Shown: positions 8,542 through 16,707 of the stretch, piece by piece | Layout: every line of letters begins with the position of its first letter | Numbering within the stretch: position 1 is the first letter of the stretch | Source: Clostridia bacterium | Lineage (GTDB): Bacteria; Bacillota; Clostridia; Oscillospirales; Acutalibacteraceae | Direction of reading: 5' to 3' | Assembly (NCBI GenBank): GCA_900771085.1 | Contig: CAAGMR010000023.1 | Coordinates: 1 to 64,000 of the forward strand | Length of the DNA stretch: 64,000 nt | Position numbers and translations under genes: made by a program | Notes under the pieces: generated by a model | The model's database searches: none | What the model was told of the DNA's origin: nothing | What the model saw: the letters and a program-made list of their open reading frames with translations, nothing else

Positions 8542-9240
8542 TTAGCCGTTTTTGATTAGATACGGATAAAAATTCAGAGAGTCTCCCGAGACGAGATTAA
8601 AGGTTATGCCGTCGCGTTCACCGCGAAAGGCATAATTGATGGCATTGCCATGAAGATGAGCATAGTAAACCGTCTTTATTTCGTTCTTTCTCAGTACATC
8701 CATTATCTGAGTACATTCTCTATCTCCCGTCAGTGGCGGGTAGTGAATGAAGACAATGATTTCCCTGTTAAATTCCTTTGCGGCATCTATGGACATCTGC
8801 AGTCTTCCGCACTCCCTCAGGATGACAGTATCCTTGTCGTCAACATCATCATCGAAGAACCATCCCCTCGTTCCACAGATGGCAACTCCTTCCACTTCAT
8901 ACGCGTTGTTATGCAGAATTCTGATGGAATCGAATCCGTTTTCCTCCAGGAAGCGGTTCATTTTTGTCATGGTATTCCACCAGTAATCGTGGTTACCTTT
9001 GAGGATAATCTTTTTTCCGGGAAGGCTGTGAAGAAATTCAAAGTCACTTTTAGCCTGTTCAAGGCTCATCGCCCATGAAATATCACCTGGAATGACAACC
9101 GTGTCTTCCGGCTTTACCAGTGCTTTCCAGTGAGTTTCAATTCGGCCGACATAGTCAGTCCAGCCCGGGAAAATATCCATTGACTTGTCCGTATCCGGGC
9201 CGAGAGAAAGATGAGTATCTCCCAATGCGAAAATAGACAT
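8542..9240 (-). CDS. Calcineurin-like metallophosphoesterase
   Basis: A 232-aa phosphoesterase with the full set of metal-binding motifs: GDTH near the start, GDISW, GNHDYWW, an HYPP segment and HLHG near the end. The substrate is unknown. The ATG at 9238-9240 has GGGAG 6 nt upstream. A longer reading would run back into the thrC terminator. That terminator ends 13 bp before the ATG, so this gene depends on read-through or on a promoter I cannot see. Confidence 0.85.
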   Translation of the reverse strand: MSIFALGDTHLSLGPDTDKSMDIFPGWTDYVGRIETHWKALVKPEDTVVIPGDISWAMSLEQAKSDFEFLHSLPGKKIILKGNHDYWWNTMTKMNRFLEENGFDSIRILHNNAYEVEGVAICGTRGWFFDDDVDDKDTVILRECGRLQMSIDAAKEFNREIIVFIHYPPLTGDRECTQIMDVLRKNEIKTVYYAHLHGNAINYAFRGERDGITFNLVSGDSLNFYPYLIKNG

Positions 9241-9253
9241 AATAAACTCCCTT

Positions 9254-9283
9254 AAAAAAAGGGCCACCGATTCCGGCGGCCCT
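9254..9283 (-). terminator. thrC terminator
   Basis: AGGGCC (with one mismatch, then CCG) pairs with CGG and GGCCCT around an ATTC loop, followed on the minus strand by seven T residues. It begins 6 bp after the thrC stop and its T tract runs into the ribosome site of the metallophosphoesterase gene. Confidence 0.85.
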
Positions 9284-9289
9284 GAAATT

Positions 9290-10789
9290 TTAGCCTTTTA
9301 TTCCAAGCATGTCATAAACCTGCTGTTCCATCTCATTAACTTCGCAAGTTGTGTTGAAACGAACAGTCTTGTCCTTAAGACCTGCAAGAGGGGCAGGAAC
9401 AGGAACTCCTGTTTCCTTGCAGAGAGCGTCTGCCATTTCAAATTCGTCAACTGCCGGAGCAGCGCCGAGAACTGCAGTAATTACGCTCTTGGCAAACTTG
9501 TAAGGGCTTGCTGTTGATGCGATAACTGTAGGTGTCTTATCGCCTGTCTTTGCAACATATTCGTTGTAGACATTGATTGCTACACCTGTGTGAGTATCTG
9601 AAAGGTACTTGTTGTTTTCAAATGTTGATTTGATTGTTGCTGCTGTGATTGCATCGTCTGCACAGCCTGCAGAGAAATTAGCCTTAACAAGATCAAACAC
9701 TTCAGGAGATACGGTATACTTACCTGCCTCTGAAAGCTGACCCATCCACTCTCCGATTATCTCGTCATTGTCACCTGCAAGGTGGAAAAGAAGACGTTCA
9801 AGGTTAGAGGAGATAAGGATATCCATTGAAGGAGAAGTTGTGGTATAGAAATCTCTGTTTCTGTCATAAGTTCCTGTTGTAAGGAAGTCTGTAAGAACAT
9901 TGTTTGCGTTTGATGCACAGATAAGACGACCGATTGGAACGCCCATTTTCTTTGCATAGTAAGCTGCAAGAATGTTGCCGAAGTTACCTGTTGGAACTAC
10001 AACATTCATTGGCTCGCCCTCTTTGACTGCGCCACATTCGAGCATATCTGCATATGCGCTGCAGTAGTAAACAATCTGTGGAACGAGACGGCCCCAGTTG
10101 ATTGAGTTTGCTGATGAGAACATCATGCCATTCTCTGCAAGCTTTTCTGCAACGGAAGCGTCAGTAAAGATAGTCTTAACGCCTGTCTGAGCGTCATCAA
10201 AATTACCCTTGATTGCGCAAACTCCAACATTGGCACCTTCCTGAGTTGCCATCTGAAGTTTCTGCATTGGTGAAACACCGTCAACAGGATAAAATACGAG
10301 AATCTGTGTATTTGGAACATCTTTGAAGCCTTCAAGAGCAGCCTTGCCTGTATCACCTGAAGTAGCAACAAGAATTACGATTTTCTTATCAGGAGCAGCT
10401 TTCTTTGAAGCTGTTGTAAGAAGATAAGGAAGAAGCTGGAGAGCCATATCCTTAAATGCACATGTTGGTCCTCTGAAAAGTTCAAGGATCTTAGCCTGAC
10501 CATCGAGATCAACAACAGGTGCAACCTTTTCTGATGTGAACTTGCCTGCCTTGTATGCACCACTTACACAGTAGTCAATCTCTTCAGCAGTAAAGTCTGT
10601 GAGGTAAAGTGAAAGAACCTTCTTGGCTCTTTCGATGTAAGACATAGGAATCATTTCCTTAATGTCATCCATTGAAAGTGAAGGAATTTCTACCGGAACA
10701 AAAAGTCCGCCTTCTGCAGAAATGCCTCTGGTAATAGCCTCTGAAGCTTCTACTCTGAGACTATTATCTCTTGTGCTTGTATAAAGCAT
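9290..10789 (-). CDS. thrC: Threonine synthase
   Basis: A 499-aa PLP enzyme that converts O-phosphohomoserine to threonine, the last step of threonine synthesis. The PLP lysine is K113 in GPTCAFKDMAL. The protein has the longer form with an N-terminal extension. AAAGGAG precedes the ATG. It is the last gene of the lepB-lepB-rbgA-rnhB-yraN-thrC row and is followed by a strong terminator. No T-box or threonine-rich leader peptide is visible upstream. Confidence 0.95.
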   Translation of the reverse strand: MLYTSTRDNSLRVEASEAITRGISAEGGLFVPVEIPSLSMDDIKEMIPMSYIERAKKVLSLYLTDFTAEEIDYCVSGAYKAGKFTSEKVAPVVDLDGQAKILELFRGPTCAFKDMALQLLPYLLTTASKKAAPDKKIVILVATSGDTGKAALEGFKDVPNTQILVFYPVDGVSPMQKLQMATQEGANVGVCAIKGNFDDAQTGVKTIFTDASVAEKLAENGMMFSSANSINWGRLVPQIVYYCSAYADMLECGAVKEGEPMNVVVPTGNFGNILAAYYAKKMGVPIGRLICASNANNVLTDFLTTGTYDRNRDFYTTTSPSMDILISSNLERLLFHLAGDNDEIIGEWMGQLSEAGKYTVSPEVFDLVKANFSAGCADDAITAATIKSTFENNKYLSDTHTGVAINVYNEYVAKTGDKTPTVIASTASPYKFAKSVITAVLGAAPAVDEFEMADALCKETGVPVPAPLAGLKDKTVRFNTTCEVNEMEQQVYDMLGIKG

Positions 10790-10807
10790 GAAATCTCTCC
10801 TTTATCC

Positions 10808-11176
10808 TTAAAAAGCATTTTCTATGTAGTTAATTCTGTACGGTACGTCGGTTTCATCTGCAAATACCTCGGCGCAGTCAAACCTCGGCTGGAGTTTTCC
10901 GCCATAAACAAGGCTTTTATGAGTCGCCATATAGTATTGCGCAGTCTTGACGATTTTCTGCTGCTTCGAATAGGTAACCGACTCCATGGGTCTTGCAATT
11001 CGTGAAGGTCCCCGAGTCTTAACCTCAACAAAGCATATAAACATATTTTTCTTGGCCACAATGTCTATTTCGCCGAACCTACCGGAGAAATTTCTTGCCA
11101 AAACAGTGTACCCCTCTGCCTCCATCCAATCGGAGACATACTGTTCACCCAACACCCCAAGTCCATATTTTTTCAT
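10808..11176 (-). CDS. YraN/UPF0102 family protein
   Basis: A 122-aa protein of the UPF0102 (YraN) family, predicted to have a PD-(D/E)XK nuclease-like fold. The core E-x-D-I-V and F-V-E-V-K-T-R motifs are visible around residues 34-55. The cellular role is not established. I use the ATG at 11174-11176; a TTG ten codons earlier has no ribosome site, while AAAGGA lies 12 nt before this ATG. Its position next to rnhB is common in bacteria. Confidence 0.85.
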   Translation of the reverse strand: MKKYGLGVLGEQYVSDWMEAEGYTVLARNFSGRFGEIDIVAKKNMFICFVEVKTRGPSRIARPMESVTYSKQQKIVKTAQYYMATHKSLVYGGKLQPRFDCAEVFADETDVPYRINYIENAF

Positions 11177-11241
11177 AGTCTTTGGGTGTCCTTTCAAATA
11201 TTTCAATTTAATTTATAACAAAAGACAAAATAAATCAACGA

Positions 11242-11910
11242 TTATGCTTTATTTTCTTTTGATTTACGTACTCTTTCGAAGTTTTTCTCTAAAGAATCCG
11301 GCTTCAGAAAAGAAGCTCTGTGAACTTCGCTTGGACCATGCTCCATAAGCATCTCATAATGAAGAAGTGATCCGTACCCTTTATGCTTTGCAAACTGATA
11401 TTCCGGATAAAGCTTATCCAGTTCAAGCATATACCTGTCCCTTGATACTTTAGCCAGGATAGAAGCAGCTGCGATTGACATTGATTTACTGTCGCCTTTG
11501 ACCACAGTCTGAGTCTTTATTCCAAGGCCCGGGTCTCTGTTGCCATCGACCAGAGCCATGTCAGCTTTTCCCTTAAGACCATGAACAGCCCTGTTCATGG
11601 CAAGGTAGGTAGCATGCAGGATATCGAGTTCATCTATCTCTTTTTCTGTTGCCGTTGCAATAAAGAAATCCTCTGCATTTTCGATTATTACATCGAAAAG
11701 CTGTTCCCTCTTTTTCTCAGAGAGCTTTTTGGAGTCGTTAAGACCCGGAATCTCTGTACCCGGACGCAGAACAACTGCGGCTGCAAATACAGGACCTGCA
11801 AGAGGTCCTCTGCCCGCTTCATCAATTCCGCAGACATATGTGGCACCTGATTCTATTGCATCATTCTCCAGAGAGTAATCCGGAAATGTTGCGGGTTGTC
11901 TTAAAGCCAA
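11242..11910 (-). CDS. rnhB: Ribonuclease HII
   Basis: A 222-aa endonuclease that removes ribonucleotides and RNA from RNA-DNA hybrids. The signature GIDEAGRGPLAGP supplies D30 and E31, with further acidic residues in ALVDGNRD. The start is TTG (11908-11910), supported by AAAGGAG 8 nt upstream; the next ATG would remove the active site. It begins 17 bp after rbgA. Confidence 0.95.
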   Translation of the reverse strand: MALRQPATFPDYSLENDAIESGATYVCGIDEAGRGPLAGPVFAAAVVLRPGTEIPGLNDSKKLSEKKREQLFDVIIENAEDFFIATATEKEIDELDILHATYLAMNRAVHGLKGKADMALVDGNRDPGLGIKTQTVVKGDSKSMSIAAASILAKVSRDRYMLELDKLYPEYQFAKHKGYGSLLHYEMLMEHGPSEVHRASFLKPDSLEKNFERVRKSKENKA

Positions 11911-11927
11911 TTCTAAAACTCCTTTGT

Positions 11928-12803
11928 TCAGCCGCGCGGTGGTCGCTCAAGAGTAATCTTTCCGAGCTTTCCTCCTCTGTACTCATTAAGAAGAGTATTC
12001 GCGGCACGTTCGGTATCAATCTCATTACCGCGAAGAAGCATTCCTCTTTTTCTGCCAATGAGTTCGAGAAGTTCAAACGGTTCAAGTTCGCAGTCTTCTT
12101 CTGCGATTTTGTATCTTTCAGCGAGTCTTGAAACATAGTCGGTCTTCAGGACTTCGAGAAGTCTTACCGCTATTGTTTCCACGTCGGTAACATCGTCCTT
12201 TACGGAACCGATGAAAGCAAGTCTGTCTCCTACTGCAGGGTCCTCAAACTTAGGCCAGAGGACACCGGGAGTATCAAGGAGTTCAATACCGTTTCCGCAT
12301 ACAACCCACTGGTTATCGCGGGTAACGCCGGGTCTGTTTGCAACCTTAAGCTTGTTCTTGCCGTTCATCTTGTTTATGAATGATGATTTACCGGTATTTG
12401 GGATACCGACAACCATAAGTCTGAGTGCTTTTCCAACCATGCCCTTGGCGTTGTTGGATGCTATTTTCTCAGCGAGAGCTTCTTTTACAACGCCCTCAAA
12501 CGCATTTAATCCCTTACCGGATTTGCAGTCTACAGGAAGGACAAAAGCTCCCTGCTTTCTGAAGTAATCAACCCACATTGATGTCGCATTGCTGTCTGCA
12601 ATATCGCATTTGTTGAGAAGAATAATACGCGGTTTTCCGCTTGTCATTTCGTCTAATTCAGGATTTCTGCTGGCCATCGGAATGCGGGCATCCACTATTT
12701 CAACAACAGCGTCAACCAGCGGAAGACTTTCTTTTATGCGTCTTCTGGTTTTAGCCATATGGCCCGGGAACCACTGAACTGTCTGTTTCTGAAAATCAGG
12801 CAT
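11928..12803 (-). CDS. rbgA: Ribosome assembly GTPase RbgA/YlqF
   Basis: A 291-aa GTPase for late 50S assembly. The motif order is circularly permuted, as the family requires: G4 NKCD comes first, then G1 GIPNTGKSS, then G3 DTPGVLWP. The ATG at 12801-12803 follows GGAGGG, a site formed by the last codons of the upstream lepB; an earlier ATG would lie inside lepB. The N-terminal VQWFPGHM is typical of the family. Confidence 0.95.
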   Translation of the reverse strand: MPDFQKQTVQWFPGHMAKTRRRIKESLPLVDAVVEIVDARIPMASRNPELDEMTSGKPRIILLNKCDIADSNATSMWVDYFRKQGAFVLPVDCKSGKGLNAFEGVVKEALAEKIASNNAKGMVGKALRLMVVGIPNTGKSSFINKMNGKNKLKVANRPGVTRDNQWVVCGNGIELLDTPGVLWPKFEDPAVGDRLAFIGSVKDDVTDVETIAVRLLEVLKTDYVSRLAERYKIAEEDCELEPFELLELIGRKRGMLLRGNEIDTERAANTLLNEYRGGKLGKITLERPPRG

Positions 12804-12804
12804 C

Positions 12805-13362
12805 TTAACCCTCCATAGACAGTGTCTTGAAGGTTCCTTCGCTTCTTGCAACCTTGGCAACGCCGAGGATGTAATCATTCTTTATAAGACCTATTGCACT
12901 GGAACGGGAGTCAACAGAATGCTGTCTGTTATCACCCATTACAAAGCAGTATCCCTTTGGAACCGTAATAGGGAATTCTTCGTCGTAACTGTTTGTGGTC
13001 TTGTTGTTGATGTATGGCTCGCTGATAACGATGCCATCTACCTTAACCTGACCTTTTTTGAAGTTGATATCAACCTCTGAACCTTCAGTTGCGATTACTC
13101 TCTTAATGATAATTTCATCGTAAACATTTGGCTGAGAGATAACTACTATGTCACCGTACTCAGGCTTTACCTTCTCCATCTCGGAAAGAACAACCCAGTC
13201 TCCTGAGTGAAGTGTAGGTTCCATGGACTCTCCGGATACGCCGGAAAATCTGAAGAGGAATGTAAAGATAATTGCAATGATGACTGCAGCTGAAACGATA
13301 ACGCTTACGAATTCATAAGTGAACTCCCTCACGTTTTCGCGAAATGATTTCTTTTCTTCCAT
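12805..13362 (-). CDS. lepB: Signal peptidase I (second of a tandem pair)
   Basis: A 185-aa type I signal peptidase that cleaves exported preproteins at the outer face of the membrane. One N-terminal membrane segment lies at about 17-40. The nucleophile is S46 (SGESMEPT) and the general base K87 (IIKRV). The MGDNR-x3-DSR motif is present. It starts directly at the stop of the first lepB. It shares motifs with the first copy but not its detailed sequence. Confidence 0.93.
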   Translation of the reverse strand: MEEKKSFRENVREFTYEFVSVIVSAAVIIAIIFTFLFRFSGVSGESMEPTLHSGDWVVLSEMEKVKPEYGDIVVISQPNVYDEIIIKRVIATEGSEVDINFKKGQVKVDGIVISEPYINNKTTNSYDEEFPITVPKGYCFVMGDNRQHSVDSRSSAIGLIKNDYILGVAKVARSEGTFKTLSMEG

Positions 13363-13931
13363 TAGTGTGCCTCCGTTTTGTTAAGGTCAATTAGCATTTT
13401 GCCAAGTATGCGGTTTTCGTCGATCAGTCCAACTTCTCCGGATCTTGAGTCAAGAGAGTCATTTCTGTTGTCACCCATGACAAAGAGATATCCTTCCGGT
13501 ACGACAATCGGAAAGTCCGGTCCATCAGGATAAGAGAGATATGTCGGAGCTGCAATGTATGGTTCTTCAAGCCGTTCTCCGTTTCGGAAAACCTCACCGC
13601 GTTCATAATTTATTGAAATCGTGTCGCCGCCAACGCCGATAACCCTTTTGATCAAAGGGTCGTCATCTGTGCGGCTTACGACAACTATATCTCCAAATTC
13701 ATAATTTGAAGTGACAGAATTAAGTACAAGTCTGTCACCGGAATTAAGAGTAGGATTCATTGAATTACCCTGTACGGTAACTACTCTTAAAAGGAAAACA
13801 AGAATGACAAGAACAGTTATGATGGCAGATGCAAAAGTTATTAACATGTCGTATGTATTACGAACACTTGCAGTCTTCGGGGACAGATCTTCATCCGTCA
13901 CAAAAACAATTTTACGATACTGTTTTTTCAT
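13362..13931 (-). CDS. lepB: Signal peptidase I (first of a tandem pair)
   Basis: A 189-aa type I signal peptidase. A roughly 30-residue cytoplasmic lead comes before the membrane segment (about 29-52). S57 (QGNSMNPT) and K95 (LIKRV) form the catalytic pair, and MGDNRNDSLDSR is present. AAAGGAG lies 6 nt before the ATG. It is the first gene after a promoter with a perfect TATAAT box. Tandem signal peptidases are frequent in Firmicutes and may differ in substrate preference. Confidence 0.93.
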   Translation of the reverse strand: MKKQYRKIVFVTDEDLSPKTASVRNTYDMLITFASAIITVLVILVFLLRVVTVQGNSMNPTLNSGDRLVLNSVTSNYEFGDIVVVSRTDDDPLIKRVIGVGGDTISINYERGEVFRNGERLEEPYIAAPTYLSYPDGPDFPIVVPEGYLFVMGDNRNDSLDSRSGEVGLIDENRILGKMLIDLNKTEAH

Positions 13932-13960
13932 CTGTGTCTCCTTTCAATATTATCCGTTCT

Positions 13961-13989
13961 ATTATACTGCAAACAGTACATTTTTGCCA
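13961..13989 (-). promoter_or_regulatory. Promoter of the lepB-rbgA-rnhB-thrC row
   Basis: A perfect minus-strand TATAAT (13961-13966) with a poor -35 box TGGCAA at 17 nt spacing. It lies between the rplS terminator and lepB. Confidence 0.55.
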
Positions 13990-14000
13990 CTCTGCACAAA

Positions 14001-14035
14001 ACAAAAATGGTACAATCCGTGAACGGATTGTACCA
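14001..14035 (-). terminator. rplS terminator
   Basis: A 12- to 13-bp perfect stem (TGGTACAATCCGT and its complement) with a tight loop is followed on the minus strand by TTTTTGTTTTG. Confidence 0.85.
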
Positions 14036-14065
14036 GCTCTGTGCAAATTTAAGTTGTAATAAAGA

Positions 14066-14407
14066 TTAAACTGTACCCTTAACCTTTGCAGCCTTACCAA
14101 CGCGATCGCGAAGATAGTAAAGCTTAGCTCTGCGAACCTTACCGGAACGAACAACCTTAACGTTCTGTACGTTTGGTGAGTTTACAGGGAATACTCTTTC
14201 AACACCTACGCCGTAAGCTACACGACGAACTGTGAATGTTTCAGAAACACCTGAACCACGCTTAGCGATTACTGTGCCTTCGAAAGCCTGAGTTCTTTCT
14301 CTGTTGCCTTCCTTGATACGTACGTCGATACGAACTGTGTCACCAATGTTGATAACAGGCTGTTCTTCTTTTACCATACCTTCGGTAATGATTTTGAGTG
14401 CGTCCAT
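14066..14407 (-). CDS. rplS: 50S ribosomal protein L19
   Basis: A 113-aa ribosomal protein at the 30S-50S interface. The family core is visible ([26 protein letters not shown], and the basic C-terminus with [12 protein letters not shown]). The ATG at 14405-14407 has AAGGAGG 9 nt upstream, so the 11 extra residues of the longest reading are not used. It is monocistronic here, with its own promoter, structured leader and terminator, rather than sitting in an rpsP-rimM-trmD-rplS operon. Confidence 0.95.
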   Translation of the reverse strand: MDALKIITEGMVKEEQPVINIGDTVRIDVRIKEGNRERTQAFEGTVIAKRGSGVSETFTVRRVAYGVGVERVFPVNSPNVQNVKVVRSGKVRRAKLYYLRDRVGKAAKVKGTV

Positions 14408-14445
14408 TGATATTATCCTCCTTAAATTACAAACGTTCATTCACA

Positions 14446-14523
14446 ATTACTTGCCAGAGGACCGTCAGCTTTGGTTCCGGGTTTTACCCGGCATCAAACC
14501 CCTTGCAGAAGAAGCAAGGTAAT
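14446..14523 (-). promoter_or_regulatory. Structured rplS leader (L19-leader-like)
   Basis: The roughly 120-nt leader contains a hairpin pairing CCTTGC with GCAAGG (14501-14519), a second pairing CCGGGT with ACCCGG (14477-14491), and a long-range pairing of the same CTTGC (14514-14518) with GCAAG (14450-14454), extended by a few A-T pairs. The first and last pairings exclude each other. An L19 leader class is known in Firmicutes; I cannot confirm membership without a covariance search. Confidence 0.55.
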
Positions 14524-14535
14524 AAATGCTTTAAT

Positions 14536-14564
14536 ATATTAGCAGAGTTTTTGTAATAGTGCAA
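14536..14564 (-). promoter_or_regulatory. rplS promoter
   Basis: Minus-strand TTGCAC (14559-14564), a 17-nt spacer and TAATAT (14536-14541). Confidence 0.7.
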
Positions 14565-14663
14565 GAAAAAATACAAATATGTCTGCAATAAGTTTTATTT
14601 GTTTACTACTTGTGGTAAAATCTCGTTGTATTATACCAATAAACCAAAGTTAGGAACAACATT

Positions 14664-15341
14664 ATGAGAATGCGTAAAAAGAAAAATCTCGAGCCTCGCC
14701 TCCAGGCAGTGGCCGAGTATATGATAGATGCTCAGTCAGAAGACCTGAACTTTGCAACCGCTGCGAATGTAAAGGAATACCTTGACTTTGAAGAGCTTTT
14801 CGAAAACAGCAATCCTGTTTATCTTGAAATAGGCTGCGGAAAAGGTCAGTTTGTCTGCGAGATGGCAAAAAGACATCCCGAGTACAACTTTATCGCAGTT
14901 GAAAAAGTCGGCAACGTAATCGTGGCTGCGGCAGAACTTGCAAAAGAGATGGGTCTTACCAATGTATTGTTCTTCAAGACCGCTGCCGAGTATCTCGGCA
15001 GATTCCTGCCACCTGATTCCATCAGTGGCATTTATCTCAATTTCTCCTGTCCTTACCCGAAGAACGCATATGAGACTCACCGTCTTACAGGAGAGCTCTT
15101 CTTAAACATCTACAGAGACATTTTAAAGCCGGGCGCAGAGATTCACCAGAAAACTGACAACATGCATTTCTTCGAATATTCAATAGAGTCACTCACAACA
15201 AACGGTTTTGCTCTTAAGAATATTTCGCTCGACCTTCACAACAGTGATTTTGAAGGCAACATAGTAACAGAATACGAAAGCCGTTTCGTAGCTCAAGGCT
15301 TACCAATTTACAGACTGGAAGCATTTATACCGGAGGTTTAA
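14664..15341 (+). CDS. trmB: tRNA (guanine-N7-)-methyltransferase
   Basis: A 225-aa SAM-dependent enzyme that makes m7G46 in tRNA. The N-terminal basic MRMRKKKNLEPRL and the SAM motif EIGCGKGQF are typical. The usual DPWPK or NPWPK motif reads CPYPKNAYETHRLT here, so the first residue is Cys instead of Asp or Asn. The C-terminal KTDN is present. It is divergent from rplS and is followed 2 bp later by a small membrane protein gene. Confidence 0.9.
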   Translation: MRMRKKKNLEPRLQAVAEYMIDAQSEDLNFATAANVKEYLDFEELFENSNPVYLEIGCGKGQFVCEMAKRHPEYNFIAVEKVGNVIVAAAELAKEMGLTNVLFFKTAAEYLGRFLPPDSISGIYLNFSCPYPKNAYETHRLTGELFLNIYRDILKPGAEIHQKTDNMHFFEYSIESLTTNGFALKNISLDLHNSDFEGNIVTEYESRFVAQGLPIYRLEAFIPEV

Positions 15342-15343
15342 TC

Positions 15344-15673
15344 ATGAGCTTTGTGTTTACCATTTTATTGTTTATTCTTTTTGCAGCCGGTTCCGGAACA
15401 CTGATTTATTTCAGCTGGACAAAAGAGTCTCCATACCTCTGGATTGGTACGTTTGTTACCAACTTTGTGGCTAAGGCTGTGTTCTCAGCAATTGCAAGAG
15501 GCTATGCAACAAAACTTGTTCTTATGTCAGATGCGGCAATTAAGACTTCACACTACGGACAGTACAGCATCGTATGTGCCTTCTTTATTTTTGTATTTGT
15601 AATACTTACCATCATTTCGATAGTTCTTCTTGTCGGACAGTTAATCATCAAACGACAGGAAAGACCTTATTAA
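15344..15673 (+). CDS. Small membrane protein of unknown function
   Basis: A 109-aa protein I do not recognise. It has strongly hydrophobic segments at about 3-23 and 72-100, and a weaker one near 32-50 between them, so two or three membrane spans are likely. It ends in a short basic tail (KRQERPY). It starts 2 bp after trmB with GGAGG upstream, so it is certainly co-transcribed with trmB. A strong terminator follows. Confidence 0.7.
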   Translation: MSFVFTILLFILFAAGSGTLIYFSWTKESPYLWIGTFVTNFVAKAVFSAIARGYATKLVLMSDAAIKTSHYGQYSIVCAFFIFVFVILTIISIVLLVGQLIIKRQERPY

Positions 15674-15680
15674 AAAAATC

Positions 15681-15710
15681 AAGGGCAAACCGAAAGGTTT
15701 GCCCTTTTTT
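15681..15710. terminator. Bidirectional terminator
   Basis: AAGGGCAAACC pairs with GGTTTGCCCTT around a GAAA loop. T residues follow on the plus strand, and a run of A residues precedes it, giving T residues on the minus strand. It serves both the trmB unit and the convergent 313-aa gene. Confidence 0.9.
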
Positions 15711-16651
15711 TATTTGCGTTTCATTTTTCTCTTTGCAACCTTGTCCTGATGATCAAGGATTGAGATACCTATTCCGGCTGCTGTTAAGCCAACCTTTAAG
15801 AGGTCATAGAGATGGTCTTCAATGAGTTTGTCAAAGAACTCGTTATACTCGATGCCGTCAATGATTCCGCCAACTTCATCGCCGAGTTTTCTCTGCTCTG
15901 CTCTCTCAACAAGTCCTTCTCCAAGGTAGTAAGAAAACTTCTCATCAAAGAGTCTTATCATTTCTTCTTTTGGAAGACGGAAGAATGACTCAAGTACGAA
16001 AGGAACAGTGATGATATCAAGGTCGGCAATAACAGAAAGAATCTTTTCTATTGTCTCGTCTCCTGCTTCTGTAAGAAGTGCTTTTTCAACAATACCCGAA
16101 ACATAAGCTGCTGCGCTTTCTGTAGCGGCATCACCAAAGAGCAGTGAAAGAAGAGTACCATCAGTCAGAACATTTACAGCACTTATCACACTGTCGGTTA
16201 TACCCTTTATGAGGTTTTCCCTGTTGTCGTTATTCTCAAGCACCCCGGAAAGATACGTTCTGAATGCAGCAGTAAGGCGGTTCTTTTCAAGGAAGCCGGA
16301 GCTATTGAATGCCTTTGAGATAAGTGCATTTACAGAGTATGCGGCCAGATCGTCATAAAGAAATCCCACAATTCTGTCTCTTACAATATTCTGAACATCA
16401 GTCTTTTTTAAAAGAGAATCAACCTGTTTAGCCGCTGTCGGCAATGCAATGTTCAAAACCTTCAGTGCTATTGAAGCAAGTTCGCTCTGCGTAGTGGTAA
16501 AAATACCACCGACAGTAAATTCTTTATTGCCGATTTTAACATCTTTTGATGGAGCAAGAATTGCTGCTTCAAGAGCAAATCCCAGGGCCATATATTTTGC
16601 ACCCTGCTTAAGCTGTCTTACCGTCAGCTTATCGTATCTTTTTTTGGCCAT
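15710..16651 (-). CDS. Uncharacterised alpha-helical protein
   Basis: A 313-aa protein I do not recognise. It has a basic N-terminus (MAKKRYDKL) and C-terminus (KRKMKRK). The interior alternates amphipathic and hydrophobic helices, many with the pattern D-x-I/V-x-x-I/L. Mildly hydrophobic stretches near 25-45 and 295-305 could touch the membrane, but no clear signal peptide is seen. No catalytic motif is obvious. A weak resemblance in style to helical DUF445-type proteins was considered but cannot be shown. The gene has a plausible site (GTGAGG) before its ATG and follows the radical-SAM pair. Confidence 0.7.
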   Translation of the reverse strand: MAKKRYDKLTVRQLKQGAKYMALGFALEAAILAPSKDVKIGNKEFTVGGIFTTTQSELASIALKVLNIALPTAAKQVDSLLKKTDVQNIVRDRIVGFLYDDLAAYSVNALISKAFNSSGFLEKNRLTAAFRTYLSGVLENNDNRENLIKGITDSVISAVNVLTDGTLLSLLFGDAATESAAAYVSGIVEKALLTEAGDETIEKILSVIADLDIITVPFVLESFFRLPKEEMIRLFDEKFSYYLGEGLVERAEQRKLGDEVGGIIDGIEYNEFFDKLIEDHLYDLLKVGLTAAGIGISILDHQDKVAKRKMKRK

Positions 16652-16707
16652 TTATATACCTCACGTTTAAGTCATTAAAACGATTATAGTTTCTTAAAAT
16701 AAGCACG

